Of a stretch of DNA of 27,506 bases, positions 7,881-15,679 are shown one piece after another (position 1 is the stretch's first letter; each line of letters begins with the position of its first letter). The DNA lies in the NCBI GenBank assembly GCA_938038205.1, contig CALHSA010000033.1, positions 1-27,506 of the forward strand, given 5' to 3'. The notes under the pieces are model-generated. The model did no database searches, was not told where the DNA came from, and worked only from the letters and a program-made list of their open reading frames with translations. A program made the translations under genes and the position numbers. The stretch comes from an uncultured bacterium. GTDB taxonomy: Bacteria; Bdellovibrionota_C; UBA2361; JANWWW01.

Positions 7881-8471
7881 ATGAAATTAAAAAATCGGTT
7901 CAGAAAAATTATACGAGAAAAGGTTAAAAAATATGAACCAGACTTACTTGACGATCTGTCAAAAAAAATTGAAGTACAACTGAAGGTTTTAACAGTTCTG
8001 TTGAGGGTAAAAAATATTTTAGGGTTTATCCCGTATTACATATCTGAGCCGAGAATTGTAGGGTACTTTGAATGGTGCTTAAGATCAGATTTAAATGTAT
8101 TTTTTCCAAGTTGTCAGAATAATCAACTTATTTTTTGTAGAGTAAAATCAGTCCCTAAAGTGCATCCTCTTAGATTTTTTTCTGAAAAATCTAGACTCCC
8201 AAAACTTGGATTATTGTTGGTACCTGGGCTTGCATTTGATCGTAACCTGAATCGCTTGGGTATGGGGGGAGGATTTTATGATAAATTTTTACAGCTTTAT
8301 AAAGATAGGTTTTTAGTTTTTGGAGTATGTTATAGTTTTCAGGTTATAGAGAAAGTTCCCACTGATAAATGGGATTGTAGAATGAATGGTTTAATTACAG
8401 ATTTAGGTATATGCGTTTCTAAAAATTTGTATGTTAGAATTCAGAAAAAAAGACTTGAAAAGGGTTATTAA
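7881..8471 (+). CDS. 5-formyltetrahydrofolate cyclo-ligase family protein
   Basis: A 196-aa cytosolic enzyme of the 5-FCL/MTHFS family, which converts 5-formyltetrahydrofolate to 5,10-methenyltetrahydrofolate with ATP. The diagnostic stretch is complete: LLLVPGLAFD at 111-120 and RLGMGGGFYD at 125-134, where the glycine-rich loop binds ATP. A final region, VPTDKWDCRMNGLITDLGI, matches the family's C-terminal VP.D..D..vd.iiTe pattern. The N-terminus is basic (K-x3-R pattern) as usual for the folate polyglutamate site. Length is normal. It heads a long plus-strand block, and its last 41 bases overlap the next gene. Confidence 0.88.
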   Translation: MKLKNRFRKIIREKVKKYEPDLLDDLSKKIEVQLKVLTVLLRVKNILGFIPYYISEPRIVGYFEWCLRSDLNVFFPSCQNNQLIFCRVKSVPKVHPLRFFSEKSRLPKLGLLLVPGLAFDRNLNRLGMGGGFYDKFLQLYKDRFLVFGVCYSFQVIEKVPTDKWDCRMNGLITDLGICVSKNLYVRIQKKRLEKGY

Positions 8472-9297
8472 GGATATTTTAAGACAATCTGTTTTTAAAA
8501 ACTTGCTAATTGTTTACTTAGTGTCGCAGTTAGGATTGTTGCTTGTGCTCCCGAATCTTCTTGCTAGAAAGCTAGATGGCCTGGATAAATTTGCAGTTTC
8601 GGTGAATGTTTGGAACGTTCTCTCCGAGATTGATTTACTTGAGATTCAAGACGCAAGAATTAAAGTACTAAAAGGCAGTTCCGGATATCTGTTTTTTGGT
8701 GAGGATATAAAAATTCCGTTACCAGATTCTTTTAAAAAAATATTACCGCTTAAACTTAGAGACTTGGAGTTTTTTCTTGTTTCTGGAGATGATACAGAAT
8801 GTTTACAAGCTAACTCTCTCTTTTACTTATCAAAGGATGGAAGATTTTATCTAAAAAATCCAGATTCAACTTGTCAGTTATTTAATTTAAGAGTTTTCTC
8901 ATTTTTTTACGATCAGACAAATTTAACACTTAATGAATTTATAAAAATTTTAAAGATCAATATTCTATTAAATTTAAGCTTAAGAAACCTCAAAGTAGTG
9001 GGATTAGAAACAGCTGTCTTTTTTGGGGGAGCCCTTCTAGGTTTAGTTTTCTTTATCTTCTTTACTTTGATGGGATTATTTACCACTGTTATTGTTTATC
9101 CTTTTAATCTAATTAATCTTAAAGAGCCATTTGGGAATATTTTTACCCTGGCAAATTTTGTGTCATTAATTATCCATATTGTAGGATTAAGTTTATTAGA
9201 TTTTTTTAATTTGGCTTTGACTTTTAACAGGCTTTTTGCGATGTTGTTGACATCTGCTGGTTTAACTTATTATTTGATATCAAAAGTGAAAACGTAA
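8431..9297 (+). CDS. Multi-span membrane protein with central extracytoplasmic domain, unknown function
   Basis: A 288-aa protein. A basic N-terminus is followed by a membrane segment at about 23-43, then a soluble region of about 145 residues (45-190) that should lie outside the cytoplasm, then three or four segments at about 190-225, 237-258 and 262-284. The soluble part includes VKGSSGYLFFGEDIKI-like beta-rich sequence and two Cys (C124 and C148) that could form a disulfide. The layout resembles DUF1189 proteins, but I cannot confirm membership by eye. The ATG at 8431 overlaps the cyclo-ligase by 41 bases; TTG at 8455 would cut the overlap to 17 and leave the anchor intact. It lies four bases before a soluble hybrid kinase, so it could supply a membrane input. 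Confidence 0.7.
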   Translation: MLEFRKKDLKRVIKDILRQSVFKNLLIVYLVSQLGLLLVLPNLLARKLDGLDKFAVSVNVWNVLSEIDLLEIQDARIKVLKGSSGYLFFGEDIKIPLPDSFKKILPLKLRDLEFFLVSGDDTECLQANSLFYLSKDGRFYLKNPDSTCQLFNLRVFSFFYDQTNLTLNEFIKILKINILLNLSLRNLKVVGLETAVFFGGALLGLVFFIFFTLMGLFTTVIVYPFNLINLKEPFGNIFTLANFVSLIIHIVGLSLLDFFNLALTFNRLFAMLLTSAGLTYYLISKVKT

Positions 9298-9301
9298 TGC
9301 A

Positions 9302-10609
9302 ATGACTGATCAGGCTTATCTTTACGTATATTACCCAAGCACACATAAGCTCGAACATCTTTTTGGTCGACATTTAAAAGAAACTTTCAAGGCTGAGCTA
9401 ATCAATATAATCAATAAACAAAGTGATAGAGGTAGTTCTGGAATAATACTGTCTCGTGAACAAGATTTTATTCTGTTATTTTTATTTGATTCATTCTCCC
9501 TAATTCTAGGTGTACCATATGTTTTATTTATGGAGGCTATTATTGGCACTCCAGAGTTTAATCGGTTGTTCACACTTGGGACATTGGTGGGAAAGATAAG
9601 TCATGAATTTAATAATATCCTAACTGGGCTACTAGGACACTCAAGTTACTTATGTGAGTTAAGTGATGATCCAGATTTAAAAAAAAGTGGGGAATTTATA
9701 AAGGATGGAATTGAGAAATCAATCTTACTAACAAAAGAGCTAGTGCTATTTTCAAAACCAAGTTCAAGAAAGGAAAGAATCTCAGTTAATTCTCTTTTCG
9801 AGAGACTTAAGTTATGGATTAAAATAATCGTACCTGCATTCATTAGAGTCCAGTTTGATAATCAAGCGGAAGAGTATGAGTTCGAAACTGATAGCGTTAA
9901 GTTGAATCAGGTCTTTATAAATCTTGTTTTAAACTCTGTGCAGGCAATTGAAGGTGAGGGAATTATCCGAATCTCTGCAAAGGTAAGAGATAAATATTTA
10001 ATCTTTGAGATTGCAGATACGGGTCGAGGCATTAACTCAAATGATTTAAAAAACATTTTTAAACCTTACTTTACAAACAAATCATCTGGCACTGGACTTG
10101 GTTGTTACATATCTAAAACCTTAATTGAGGATTTAGGTGGCGAGATTAAAGTCTTCTCTCAAGAGGGGAAGGGAACAGTATTCACAATTTTGTTTAAGGA
10201 TAATTTCTTTAGCACAGAGAATCAGAGAACAGAAGTATTACCGAATGAAGAACCGGTACGAGTTCTTTTGGTTGATGATGATGAGAATGTAAGGGAAGTG
10301 TTGAGAATGGGGCTTAATCATGATGGTTTTTTAGTTGAACCTGCTGACGGTTATGACTTAGCAATATCACTCGCAAAAACCAAGAAGTTTGATGTGGCAG
10401 TTGTAGATATTATTATGCCAGGACGGAGTGGTTATGAAACAGCAAAAGACCTACTAGACATTCAACCCAATTTGAAAATAATCGTAATATCGGGTTACTC
10501 ACCCCCCGAGACTATTTCATCTTTCCAAAATCTTGGAGTATCTACGTTTTTACAAAAGCCTTTTGCAATTAGTGAGTTAAGTGCTGCAATAAGAAATCAG
10601 ATAAAGTGA
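9302..10609 (+). CDS. Soluble hybrid histidine kinase with C-terminal receiver
   Basis: A 435-aa protein without membrane segments. Residues 1-90 form a small N-terminal input region of unknown family. The H-box KISHEFNNILTGLLGH puts the phosphorylated His at 101; HEFNN is typical of the NtrB/PAS-type kinase subgroup. ATPase motifs: N-box NLVLNSVQA (207-215), G1 DTGRG (239-243), F-box-like FKPYFTNK (253-260) and G2 GTGLG (263-267). The receiver spans about 318-434: acidic cluster DDDE (325-328), phosphorylated Asp369 in VVDIIMPG, and Lys419-Pro420. All catalytic residues look intact. The output is not evident, as no DNA-binding domain is present. A NarL-type regulator three genes downstream is a possible partner. 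The end overlaps the ATPase gene by GTGA. Confidence 0.93.
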   Translation: MTDQAYLYVYYPSTHKLEHLFGRHLKETFKAELINIINKQSDRGSSGIILSREQDFILLFLFDSFSLILGVPYVLFMEAIIGTPEFNRLFTLGTLVGKISHEFNNILTGLLGHSSYLCELSDDPDLKKSGEFIKDGIEKSILLTKELVLFSKPSSRKERISVNSLFERLKLWIKIIVPAFIRVQFDNQAEEYEFETDSVKLNQVFINLVLNSVQAIEGEGIIRISAKVRDKYLIFEIADTGRGINSNDLKNIFKPYFTNKSSGTGLGCYISKTLIEDLGGEIKVFSQEGKGTVFTILFKDNFFSTENQRTEVLPNEEPVRVLLVDDDENVREVLRMGLNHDGFLVEPADGYDLAISLAKTKKFDVAVVDIIMPGRSGYETAKDLLDIQPNLKIIVISGYSPPETISSFQNLGVSTFLQKPFAISELSAAIRNQIK

Positions 10610-11313
10610 AATACATAGAAGTAAAAGATTTAACCCTAGTTCTTGATAATAATTTAGTTTTATGGGACGTTTCGGTTAAACTTGAATCTGGTAGAGTATA
10701 CGGTTTTTTAGGACCGTCAGGTTCAGGTAAATCGGTTTTTATTAAAACTATCTTCGGTATTTTTAAACCAGTGAAAGGAACTATAAACTTTGAAAATGTT
10801 GATAAGGTGGCTATTCAATTCCAAGAGGGTGGATTATTTGATAGTTTGAACGTAGCTGAGAACGTAGCTTTTCAGATTCTTAAGGGAAAAAAGTTAATTT
10901 GTGAACTAGATGATGAATTAAAGTATCAAGTTTTTAATAAAGTACTTAACGCTGCTAGGTTTTTGAATTTAACGGATGCCTTATTTAAATTCCCGGAGGA
11001 GCTTAGTGGAGGAATGAAAAAGAGAGCTGTATTAGGAAGAGCACTGATAGATGATCCGGATGTTTTAGTTTTAGATGATCCTGTTGCAGGGCTTGATCCG
11101 ATTAACACCACCTCAGCAGTTAAAATAATATCCAGTATCATATCAAGGTATAAACCTATTACTATAATTGTAACTCACAATTTTAGGGCGTTTTGGGATC
11201 TTTTTACTGATATCTGCTTTTTTGAGAAAGGAAGACTTGTATATTTAGGATTAAAAAGTGAAGCAATCAAGCAAGAAAGAGTTTACGATTTTTTAAAGTG
11301 TAAATTTAGGTGA
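10606..11313 (+). CDS. MlaF-like ABC transporter ATPase, orphan
   Basis: A 235-aa ABC ATPase. Motifs: Walker A GPSGSGKS (36-43), Q-loop QFQEGGLFDSLNVAENVAF (71-89), signature LSGGM (133-137), Walker B VLVLDDP (153-159), D-loop GLDP and switch His191. The Q-loop followed by GGLFDSL.V.ENV and the signature ELSGGMKKR are characteristic of MlaF/Ttg2A, the ATPase of phospholipid (MCE) transport between inner and outer membranes. No MlaE-type permease or MCE protein is nearby. The usual catalytic Glu after the Walker B Asp is Asp158, which in other ABC ATPases reduces hydrolysis (family knowledge; effect here is inference). GTG start, overlapping the kinase stop by four bases and the helicase start by four bases. 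It may serve a permease elsewhere or have a separate regulatory job. Confidence 0.87.
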   Translation: MKYIEVKDLTLVLDNNLVLWDVSVKLESGRVYGFLGPSGSGKSVFIKTIFGIFKPVKGTINFENVDKVAIQFQEGGLFDSLNVAENVAFQILKGKKLICELDDELKYQVFNKVLNAARFLNLTDALFKFPEELSGGMKKRAVLGRALIDDPDVLVLDDPVAGLDPINTTSAVKIISSIISRYKPITIIVTHNFRAFWDLFTDICFFEKGRLVYLGLKSEAIKQERVYDFLKCKFR

Positions 11314-12020
11314 AGCGGGTTAAGAGACGTAGAGTTCACGGGAAAAATTTAAGTCTAAATGATTTGAAAGATAATTTTTTATCAGGGTTAGGTAGGCCAA
11401 CTCAGGAAGAGTTTATACCAGATCCTTTTCAATCGAAGGCTATTTCTGAAGTTTTGAATGGAAATGATACTCTAGTGGTGGCTCCCACTGGATCAGGCAA
11501 AACTTTTATTGCTACAAGTTGTATTAGTGTTTACCTAAACCTTGGACTTACATGTATATATACAACTCCATTAAAAGCGCTCTCAAATACCAAGTACATT
11601 GAGTTTCAAGAGAAATTTAAGGATTCGAAAGTAGGTATTCTCACGGGGGATCGAAAAATTGATACCGATGCAGATCTTCTTGTAGCAACAACAGAAATAT
11701 TCAGGAATGAGATCATAAGAAGGCCTATTAACTGGGCTCTTGTTGTCTTGGATGAAACACATTACATTAGTGATCCTCAAAGAGGTGTAGTTTGGGAAGA
11801 ATCCATTATTTTTTGCCCTGCTGAGTCAACTTTGCTACTTCTATCAGCAACGATTGGTAATCCCTCTGAGTTTTGCGAATGGATTAGTTCAGTTCGTGGG
11901 AAAACTTGCTCCCTGATTGTTGAAACTCACAGGCCAGTTGAATTGAGATACGGTTTTATACACAAAAAGTTTGGAGCTTTGCCCCTAAATTTAGTGCATG
12001 AGTTTATAGATGAGTGTTAA
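11310..12020 (+). CDS. Ski2-like DEAD/DEAH helicase, N-terminal RecA lobe (first half of split gene)
   Basis: A 236-aa product holding RecA lobe 1 of a superfamily 2 helicase. A Q-like FQSKAI lies at about 40-45, motif I APTGSGKTF at 58-66, motif Ia TTPLKALSNTKY, motif II DETHYISDPQRGVVWEE with DETH at 148-151, and motif III LLSATIGNP with SAT at 179-181. The DExH box followed by DPxRG.VWEE is typical of the Ski2/Mtr4 group of RNA helicases. The product ends ..VHEFIDEC just after the linker that normally leads to lobe 2, which is encoded by the next, overlapping frame. Alone it cannot be a working helicase. GTG start, overlapping the ATPase gene by four bases. Confidence 0.88.
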   Translation: MKRVKRRRVHGKNLSLNDLKDNFLSGLGRPTQEEFIPDPFQSKAISEVLNGNDTLVVAPTGSGKTFIATSCISVYLNLGLTCIYTTPLKALSNTKYIEFQEKFKDSKVGILTGDRKIDTDADLLVATTEIFRNEIIRRPINWALVVLDETHYISDPQRGVVWEESIIFCPAESTLLLLSATIGNPSEFCEWISSVRGKTCSLIVETHRPVELRYGFIHKKFGALPLNLVHEFIDEC

Positions 12021-13395
12021 TGCTTGTGATTTGTTAAGGCTTTTGATAAATGATGATCTTGTTCCAGCAATTGTTTTTCGCTCTAGTCGAAAGCAGTGTG
12101 ATCAAGATGTTCAGAATATAGCAGAGCAACCTGATAACCTGTTAAGTTTAACTCAGAGTAAGAGGGTTCAGGAGGGCATAAAAGAGGTTATAAAAAAATA
12201 TAAATTACCTGAATCTCTTATACTGACTTACCCATTTTATAAATATTTGATTCACTATGGTGTAGCTCCACATCATGCAGGGCATTTAGGGCCATGGAGG
12301 ATTTTGGTTGAGAAATTAATGTCTGATGGATTACTGAGAATTATTTTTGCTACGTCCACGGTAGCTGCAGGGGTCGATTTCCCTGCAAGAACTGTAGTTA
12401 TAACCTCTGCAAGAAAGAAGGGAAACTATGGAATAAACACCTTGAGCCCATCTGAGTTTCATCAAATGGCAGGTAGAGCTGGAAGACGTGGCAAGGATAA
12501 CGTCGGCTTTTGCTTATTCTCTCCTGAGCGACGTTCAGATTTTCGGGTTTTAATTCAACTTTCCAAGTCGAAGGTAGATTCACTTAAAAGCTCATTTTAC
12601 GTTAGTCCTGCGACAGTACTCCCATTGCTAAAGTATCGAGATATAGGTTCTGTTTATGATTTAGTGAATAAAAGTTATTCTACATTTTTGGAGCAAAAAG
12701 TAGTTGAAAAGCTTAAATCAAAAATTGAAAGCCTTGAACAAGCGTTTACTCAGGGAAAGATTAAACCAAGAAGATATAAGGCAGAGATTTCGAAGTATGA
12801 AAGGGTTATTCAGAAATTCTCGGGTAGTTCGGTAAAAAGATTAGAGTCTGTTATGAGCGTTGTAGAGAAACTTGGTTACGTCAATGAAGGTTTTTTAACT
12901 GAAAAGGGTAAGGTTGCTGCTGAGATTAACTCTACTTACACTATCGAAATTGTTGAAATTTTATTCAGTGAGGTTATCAAAGTAGTTGATAATGAACTAA
13001 AATTATTGACATTATTCGGATTAATAAGCGTTGACTCCGATAAGCAATTCTTAAAAGGTAAACTGATAATTCAGAGATCGGTGGTTAAGGCTGTATCCAA
13101 AATAATTAATAAAGTTAATGAAAGTTTAAACGGCTTAAGACCAACTTTTACATACGTTGAGGAATCGGCAGCTTACACTGTTTTGAGATGGGCTATCTCA
13201 AATTCTTGGCATGAATTTTCTAAGCTTTTACTTTTAAAAGGTGTACCTTTTGGTGATGTCGCGCGGTTGATATCGCAAACGGGAGATATATTGAATCAAA
13301 TTTCAAAACTGGATAAATTTTTTCCAGACATAGCTTTTTTTGCAGCTGAAGCAAGAAAAAAAATTTTAAAGGCTCCTTTCTCAGAGGATATCTAG
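12010..13395 (+). CDS. Ski2-like helicase, C-terminal RecA lobe and accessory domains (second half of split gene)
   Basis: A 461-aa product that completes the preceding gene. Motif IV is PAIVFRSSRKQC (19-30), motif V FATSTVAAGVDFPAR (113-127) and motif VI HQMAGRAGRRG (151-161); all are intact and of Ski2/HelY type. Residues 170-460 form the helical/winged-helix accessory region, with a probable coiled coil at about 235-275. The ATG at 12010 is preceded in frame by TAG at 12007-12009, and the first half ends at TAA 12018-12020, giving an 11-base overlap. No ribosome-binding site is evident, so production probably depends on coupling to the first half or on a +1 frameshift. Together the halves total 697 residues with no motif lost. 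Probably acts in RNA processing or decay. Confidence 0.88.
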   Translation: MSVNACDLLRLLINDDLVPAIVFRSSRKQCDQDVQNIAEQPDNLLSLTQSKRVQEGIKEVIKKYKLPESLILTYPFYKYLIHYGVAPHHAGHLGPWRILVEKLMSDGLLRIIFATSTVAAGVDFPARTVVITSARKKGNYGINTLSPSEFHQMAGRAGRRGKDNVGFCLFSPERRSDFRVLIQLSKSKVDSLKSSFYVSPATVLPLLKYRDIGSVYDLVNKSYSTFLEQKVVEKLKSKIESLEQAFTQGKIKPRRYKAEISKYERVIQKFSGSSVKRLESVMSVVEKLGYVNEGFLTEKGKVAAEINSTYTIEIVEILFSEVIKVVDNELKLLTLFGLISVDSDKQFLKGKLIIQRSVVKAVSKIINKVNESLNGLRPTFTYVEESAAYTVLRWAISNSWHEFSKLLLLKGVPFGDVARLISQTGDILNQISKLDKFFPDIAFFAAEARKKILKAPFSEDI

Positions 13396-13439
13396 CGTAT
13401 TTAAAAAAATTTGTTATTTGTCGATAGAAAGAATACAGT

Positions 13440-14057
13440 ATGAGAGTTCTTGTTTCTGATGATCACGAGATAGTTTTAGCAGGGTTGGAAAAAATAATTA
13501 GTGAGATTGGAGGAGAGGTAGTTGGTAAGGCTTTGAATGGATTTGAATTATTCAGCAAAGTTGAAGAGCTCAATCCTGATATTGTTATAGTGGACTTTAA
13601 GATGCCAGGATTCGGGATTTCTGAACTTAAAGAGTTAAATAAAAAATTGCCAAACAAAGTTATAGTCCTAACCGCAATTTCTGAGAGAGAATTACTTCGT
13701 CAGATACTCGATATTGGAGTCGCTGGATTAGTTAGTAAGGAATCCGCTTTAGAGGATATTCAATTTTGCATTAAATCAGTTGGGAAAAACAAAAAGTTCG
13801 TGTCTCCAGATTTCTTGACTTTGCTATTTACTGAGAAAAATTTAAATGGAAGTATAGATTGCTTAACTCAGAGAGAGATAGAGGTCCTAAAGTATTTAGC
13901 TGAAGGACATTCAAACAGAAAAATAGCAAAAATTTTAAACTTAAGTACTAGGACCATCGATTCTCACAGAAGCAACATACTTAAAAAATTAAATGCTAGA
14001 AGCAATCAAGATCTGGTTAAATTTGCTTTAAAGCACCATCTTATTGAATTAAACTAA
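13440..14057 (+). CDS. NarL/LuxR-family response regulator
   Basis: A 205-aa transcription regulator. The receiver domain (1-120) has the acidic pair DD (7-8), phosphorylated Asp52 in IVDFKMPG, a Thr in VLTA at about 78 and Lys100. The LuxR-type helix-turn-helix lies at 141-200, opening with LTQREIEVLKYLAEG and containing the recognition region TRTIDSHRSNILKKL. All switch residues are present, so control by phosphorylation is expected. The cognate kinase is not fixed by position; the soluble hybrid kinase upstream is one candidate. A 44-base gap separates it from the helicase, and tetR follows eight bases downstream. Confidence 0.95.
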   Translation: MRVLVSDDHEIVLAGLEKIISEIGGEVVGKALNGFELFSKVEELNPDIVIVDFKMPGFGISELKELNKKLPNKVIVLTAISERELLRQILDIGVAGLVSKESALEDIQFCIKSVGKNKKFVSPDFLTLLFTEKNLNGSIDCLTQREIEVLKYLAEGHSNRKIAKILNLSTRTIDSHRSNILKKLNARSNQDLVKFALKHHLIELN

Positions 14058-14065
14058 ACTATAAT

Positions 14066-14665
14066 GTGAGGCAGGAAGCCCAAAAGGTACCTGTTAGGAG
14101 GGCTATTTTAGCCTCTGCCTTAAAATTATTTACTGATGAGGGATTTTATAAAACAACCGTTAAAGATATAGCGAGATTAGCAAAAGTTAGTGTAGGAGCT
14201 GTTTATAAACATTTTAATAGTAAACAAGAAATTGCGCAGGTTTTGTTTGAAGAAGCTGTAAGTCTCTTTAAAACAGCTTTGATTGATGCAACTAAGGATG
14301 CAGAAGACGCTAAAACACTTGTTATAACTACTGTAAAAACTATTCTTATTTTTTCAGAAAAAAATTTAAAATTAAGCAGGTATCTATGGTTATGTAGACA
14401 TGATGAGTTTTTGAAGGAGATTACTTCTAAACCCTCGGTTTTACGGTATGATGAGTTTGGTAAGAGGTTTAGCTCAGTAATCAATTTTGCTAGAAAAACT
14501 AGATTGATAGAACCTTACCCTGCAACTATTATCTGGACGATTGTTTTCGGAATACCACTCTCCTACGTTAGAGATTGGCTTGATGGTATAATGCACCAGC
14601 CTCCAAGTGTGGTGTCAAATAATCTCGGATTGGCAGTTTGGAGAGCACTTCATGCTAAAGATTGA
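14066..14665 (+). CDS. TetR-family transcriptional regulator
   Basis: A 199-aa protein. The N-terminal TetR DNA-binding domain (about 10-56) is clear: RRAILASALKLFTDEGFYK, then TVKDIARLAKVSVGAVYKHF, then NSKQEIAQVLFEEA. The remaining 140 residues form the helical ligand-binding and dimer domain, whose ligand cannot be read from sequence. Start is GTG at 14066; the nearby ATG at 14064 is followed directly by a stop. It is convergent with the polyprenyl synthase gene, overlapping its 3' end by 16 bases. No palindromic operator is evident nearby, so its targets are unknown. Confidence 0.92.
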   Translation: MRQEAQKVPVRRAILASALKLFTDEGFYKTTVKDIARLAKVSVGAVYKHFNSKQEIAQVLFEEAVSLFKTALIDATKDAEDAKTLVITTVKTILIFSEKNLKLSRYLWLCRHDEFLKEITSKPSVLRYDEFGKRFSSVINFARKTRLIEPYPATIIWTIVFGIPLSYVRDWLDGIMHQPPSVVSNNLGLAVWRALHAKD

Positions 14666-15642
14666 AATCTAACAAGCTCTGGTTGATCTGTAAATTTCAA
14701 GAAAAACTTCTCAAAATGTTCAAACATACTTTTATTCCTGTTTAAAATTAGAGCCAAATTCTTGGCTTCATGGACCTTGTGCTTGAGGAGTTTAAGTGAA
14801 TTTGAAATTGCATCAGAGTTTAAAATATCCATAACTAAGGCATCATAATCATAGTCAACAAGTCCGTTTGAGTACATTTTGGAGATTTTTGTGTTAGATT
14901 TTAGCCAAAAATAAGTAACAACTGATGGTTTTTTCTCTCTTAAATCCGTTCCTATCTGTTTCCCAGTTTTAACGGGATCTCCAACAATATCAAAAATGTC
15001 ATCTAAGATTTGGAAAGCACCCCCACATAAGTATCCAAACTTTTCGGCGACTTCCAATTCCATCTCGTTGAGGTCACAAAAAAAAGCTGCAGCTTTGCTG
15101 CAAAGAGCAAATAGAGAACCTGTTTTTAATTCATGAATTCTGAGGATATCATCCAAGGGGGCAGAGTAATCAGTGTAAAGCTCATCAATCTCCCCCTCAA
15201 TTAGCTCTATGGCGCACTTTTCGGTAATTTTTCTCACATAAAGGGGTAAATCTGAACAAACTCCAAAGGCCCTAGTAAGAAGATAGTCTCCACATAGTAA
15301 AGCTGAATTCAAGCCAAATTTTTTATGTACAGATTCCTTACCACGTCTAAAATCTGAGTTATCTATGATATCATCATGCACTAACGTTGCAGTGTGCATT
15401 AATTCGACTACAATACACATTTGTCGAACCGCCTCAGTAATTTTCCCACCAAAAAGCGAGTTGCTTAACATAAGAAATGTAGGCCTAATTTTCTTGCCTG
15501 AGAGAGAGCCAAGCGTGTAAAAGTTAATATTTTTAAGAGTATCAGACTCAACCTGCGCGTATTCCTTTAAATTCTCATTTAGAAGCTTTATTTCAATTTT
15601 AATCTCTTCTGGTATAAGCTGAAAAAATTCAGAAAAATCCAT
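14650..15642 (-). CDS. ispB: Long-chain polyprenyl diphosphate synthase
   Basis: A 330-aa trans-prenyltransferase that condenses isopentenyl diphosphate onto allylic diphosphates, giving the side chain of respiratory quinones. The first Asp-rich motif DDIID (90-94) is preceded by LMHTATLVH. The small Ala at the fifth position before the motif allows a long product (octaprenyl or similar). The second motif DDIFD is at 214-218, followed by GDPVKTGKQIGTDLREKKPS, typical of the family. KKIRP (50-54) and FRRGKESVHKKFG supply the substrate-binding basic residues. It lies 37 bases downstream of the (p)ppGpp gene on the same strand and may share its transcript. The exact chain length, and hence the symbol ispB, is inferred. 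Confidence 0.92.
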   Translation of the reverse strand: MDFSEFFQLIPEEIKIEIKLLNENLKEYAQVESDTLKNINFYTLGSLSGKKIRPTFLMLSNSLFGGKITEAVRQMCIVVELMHTATLVHDDIIDNSDFRRGKESVHKKFGLNSALLCGDYLLTRAFGVCSDLPLYVRKITEKCAIELIEGEIDELYTDYSAPLDDILRIHELKTGSLFALCSKAAAFFCDLNEMELEVAEKFGYLCGGAFQILDDIFDIVGDPVKTGKQIGTDLREKKPSVVTYFWLKSNTKISKMYSNGLVDYDYDALVMDILNSDAISNSLKLLKHKVHEAKNLALILNRNKSMFEHFEKFFLKFTDQPELVRFQSLA

Positions 15643-15679
15643 AAACCCGTATTCTACAAAAAATGTTTTACGGTAAGAA

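Noticed and set aside
8171-8193. Nine-bp inverted repeat TAGATTTTT / AAAAATCTA with a 5-base loop
   Set aside because: It lies inside the cyclo-ligase coding region, is almost all A/T and has no U-run after it; chance in AT-rich DNA is likely.
12010-12020. A simple assembly error explaining the split helicase
   Set aside because: Not fully excluded, but the second frame is closed at 11980, 11986 and 12007, so the error would have to fall within 11 bases without a homopolymer run. Kept as a finding instead.
13018-13045. TCCGATAA resembling a sigma-28 -10 element
   Set aside because: It is inside the helicase gene, lacks a TAAA -35 at the proper distance, and no flagellar gene follows.
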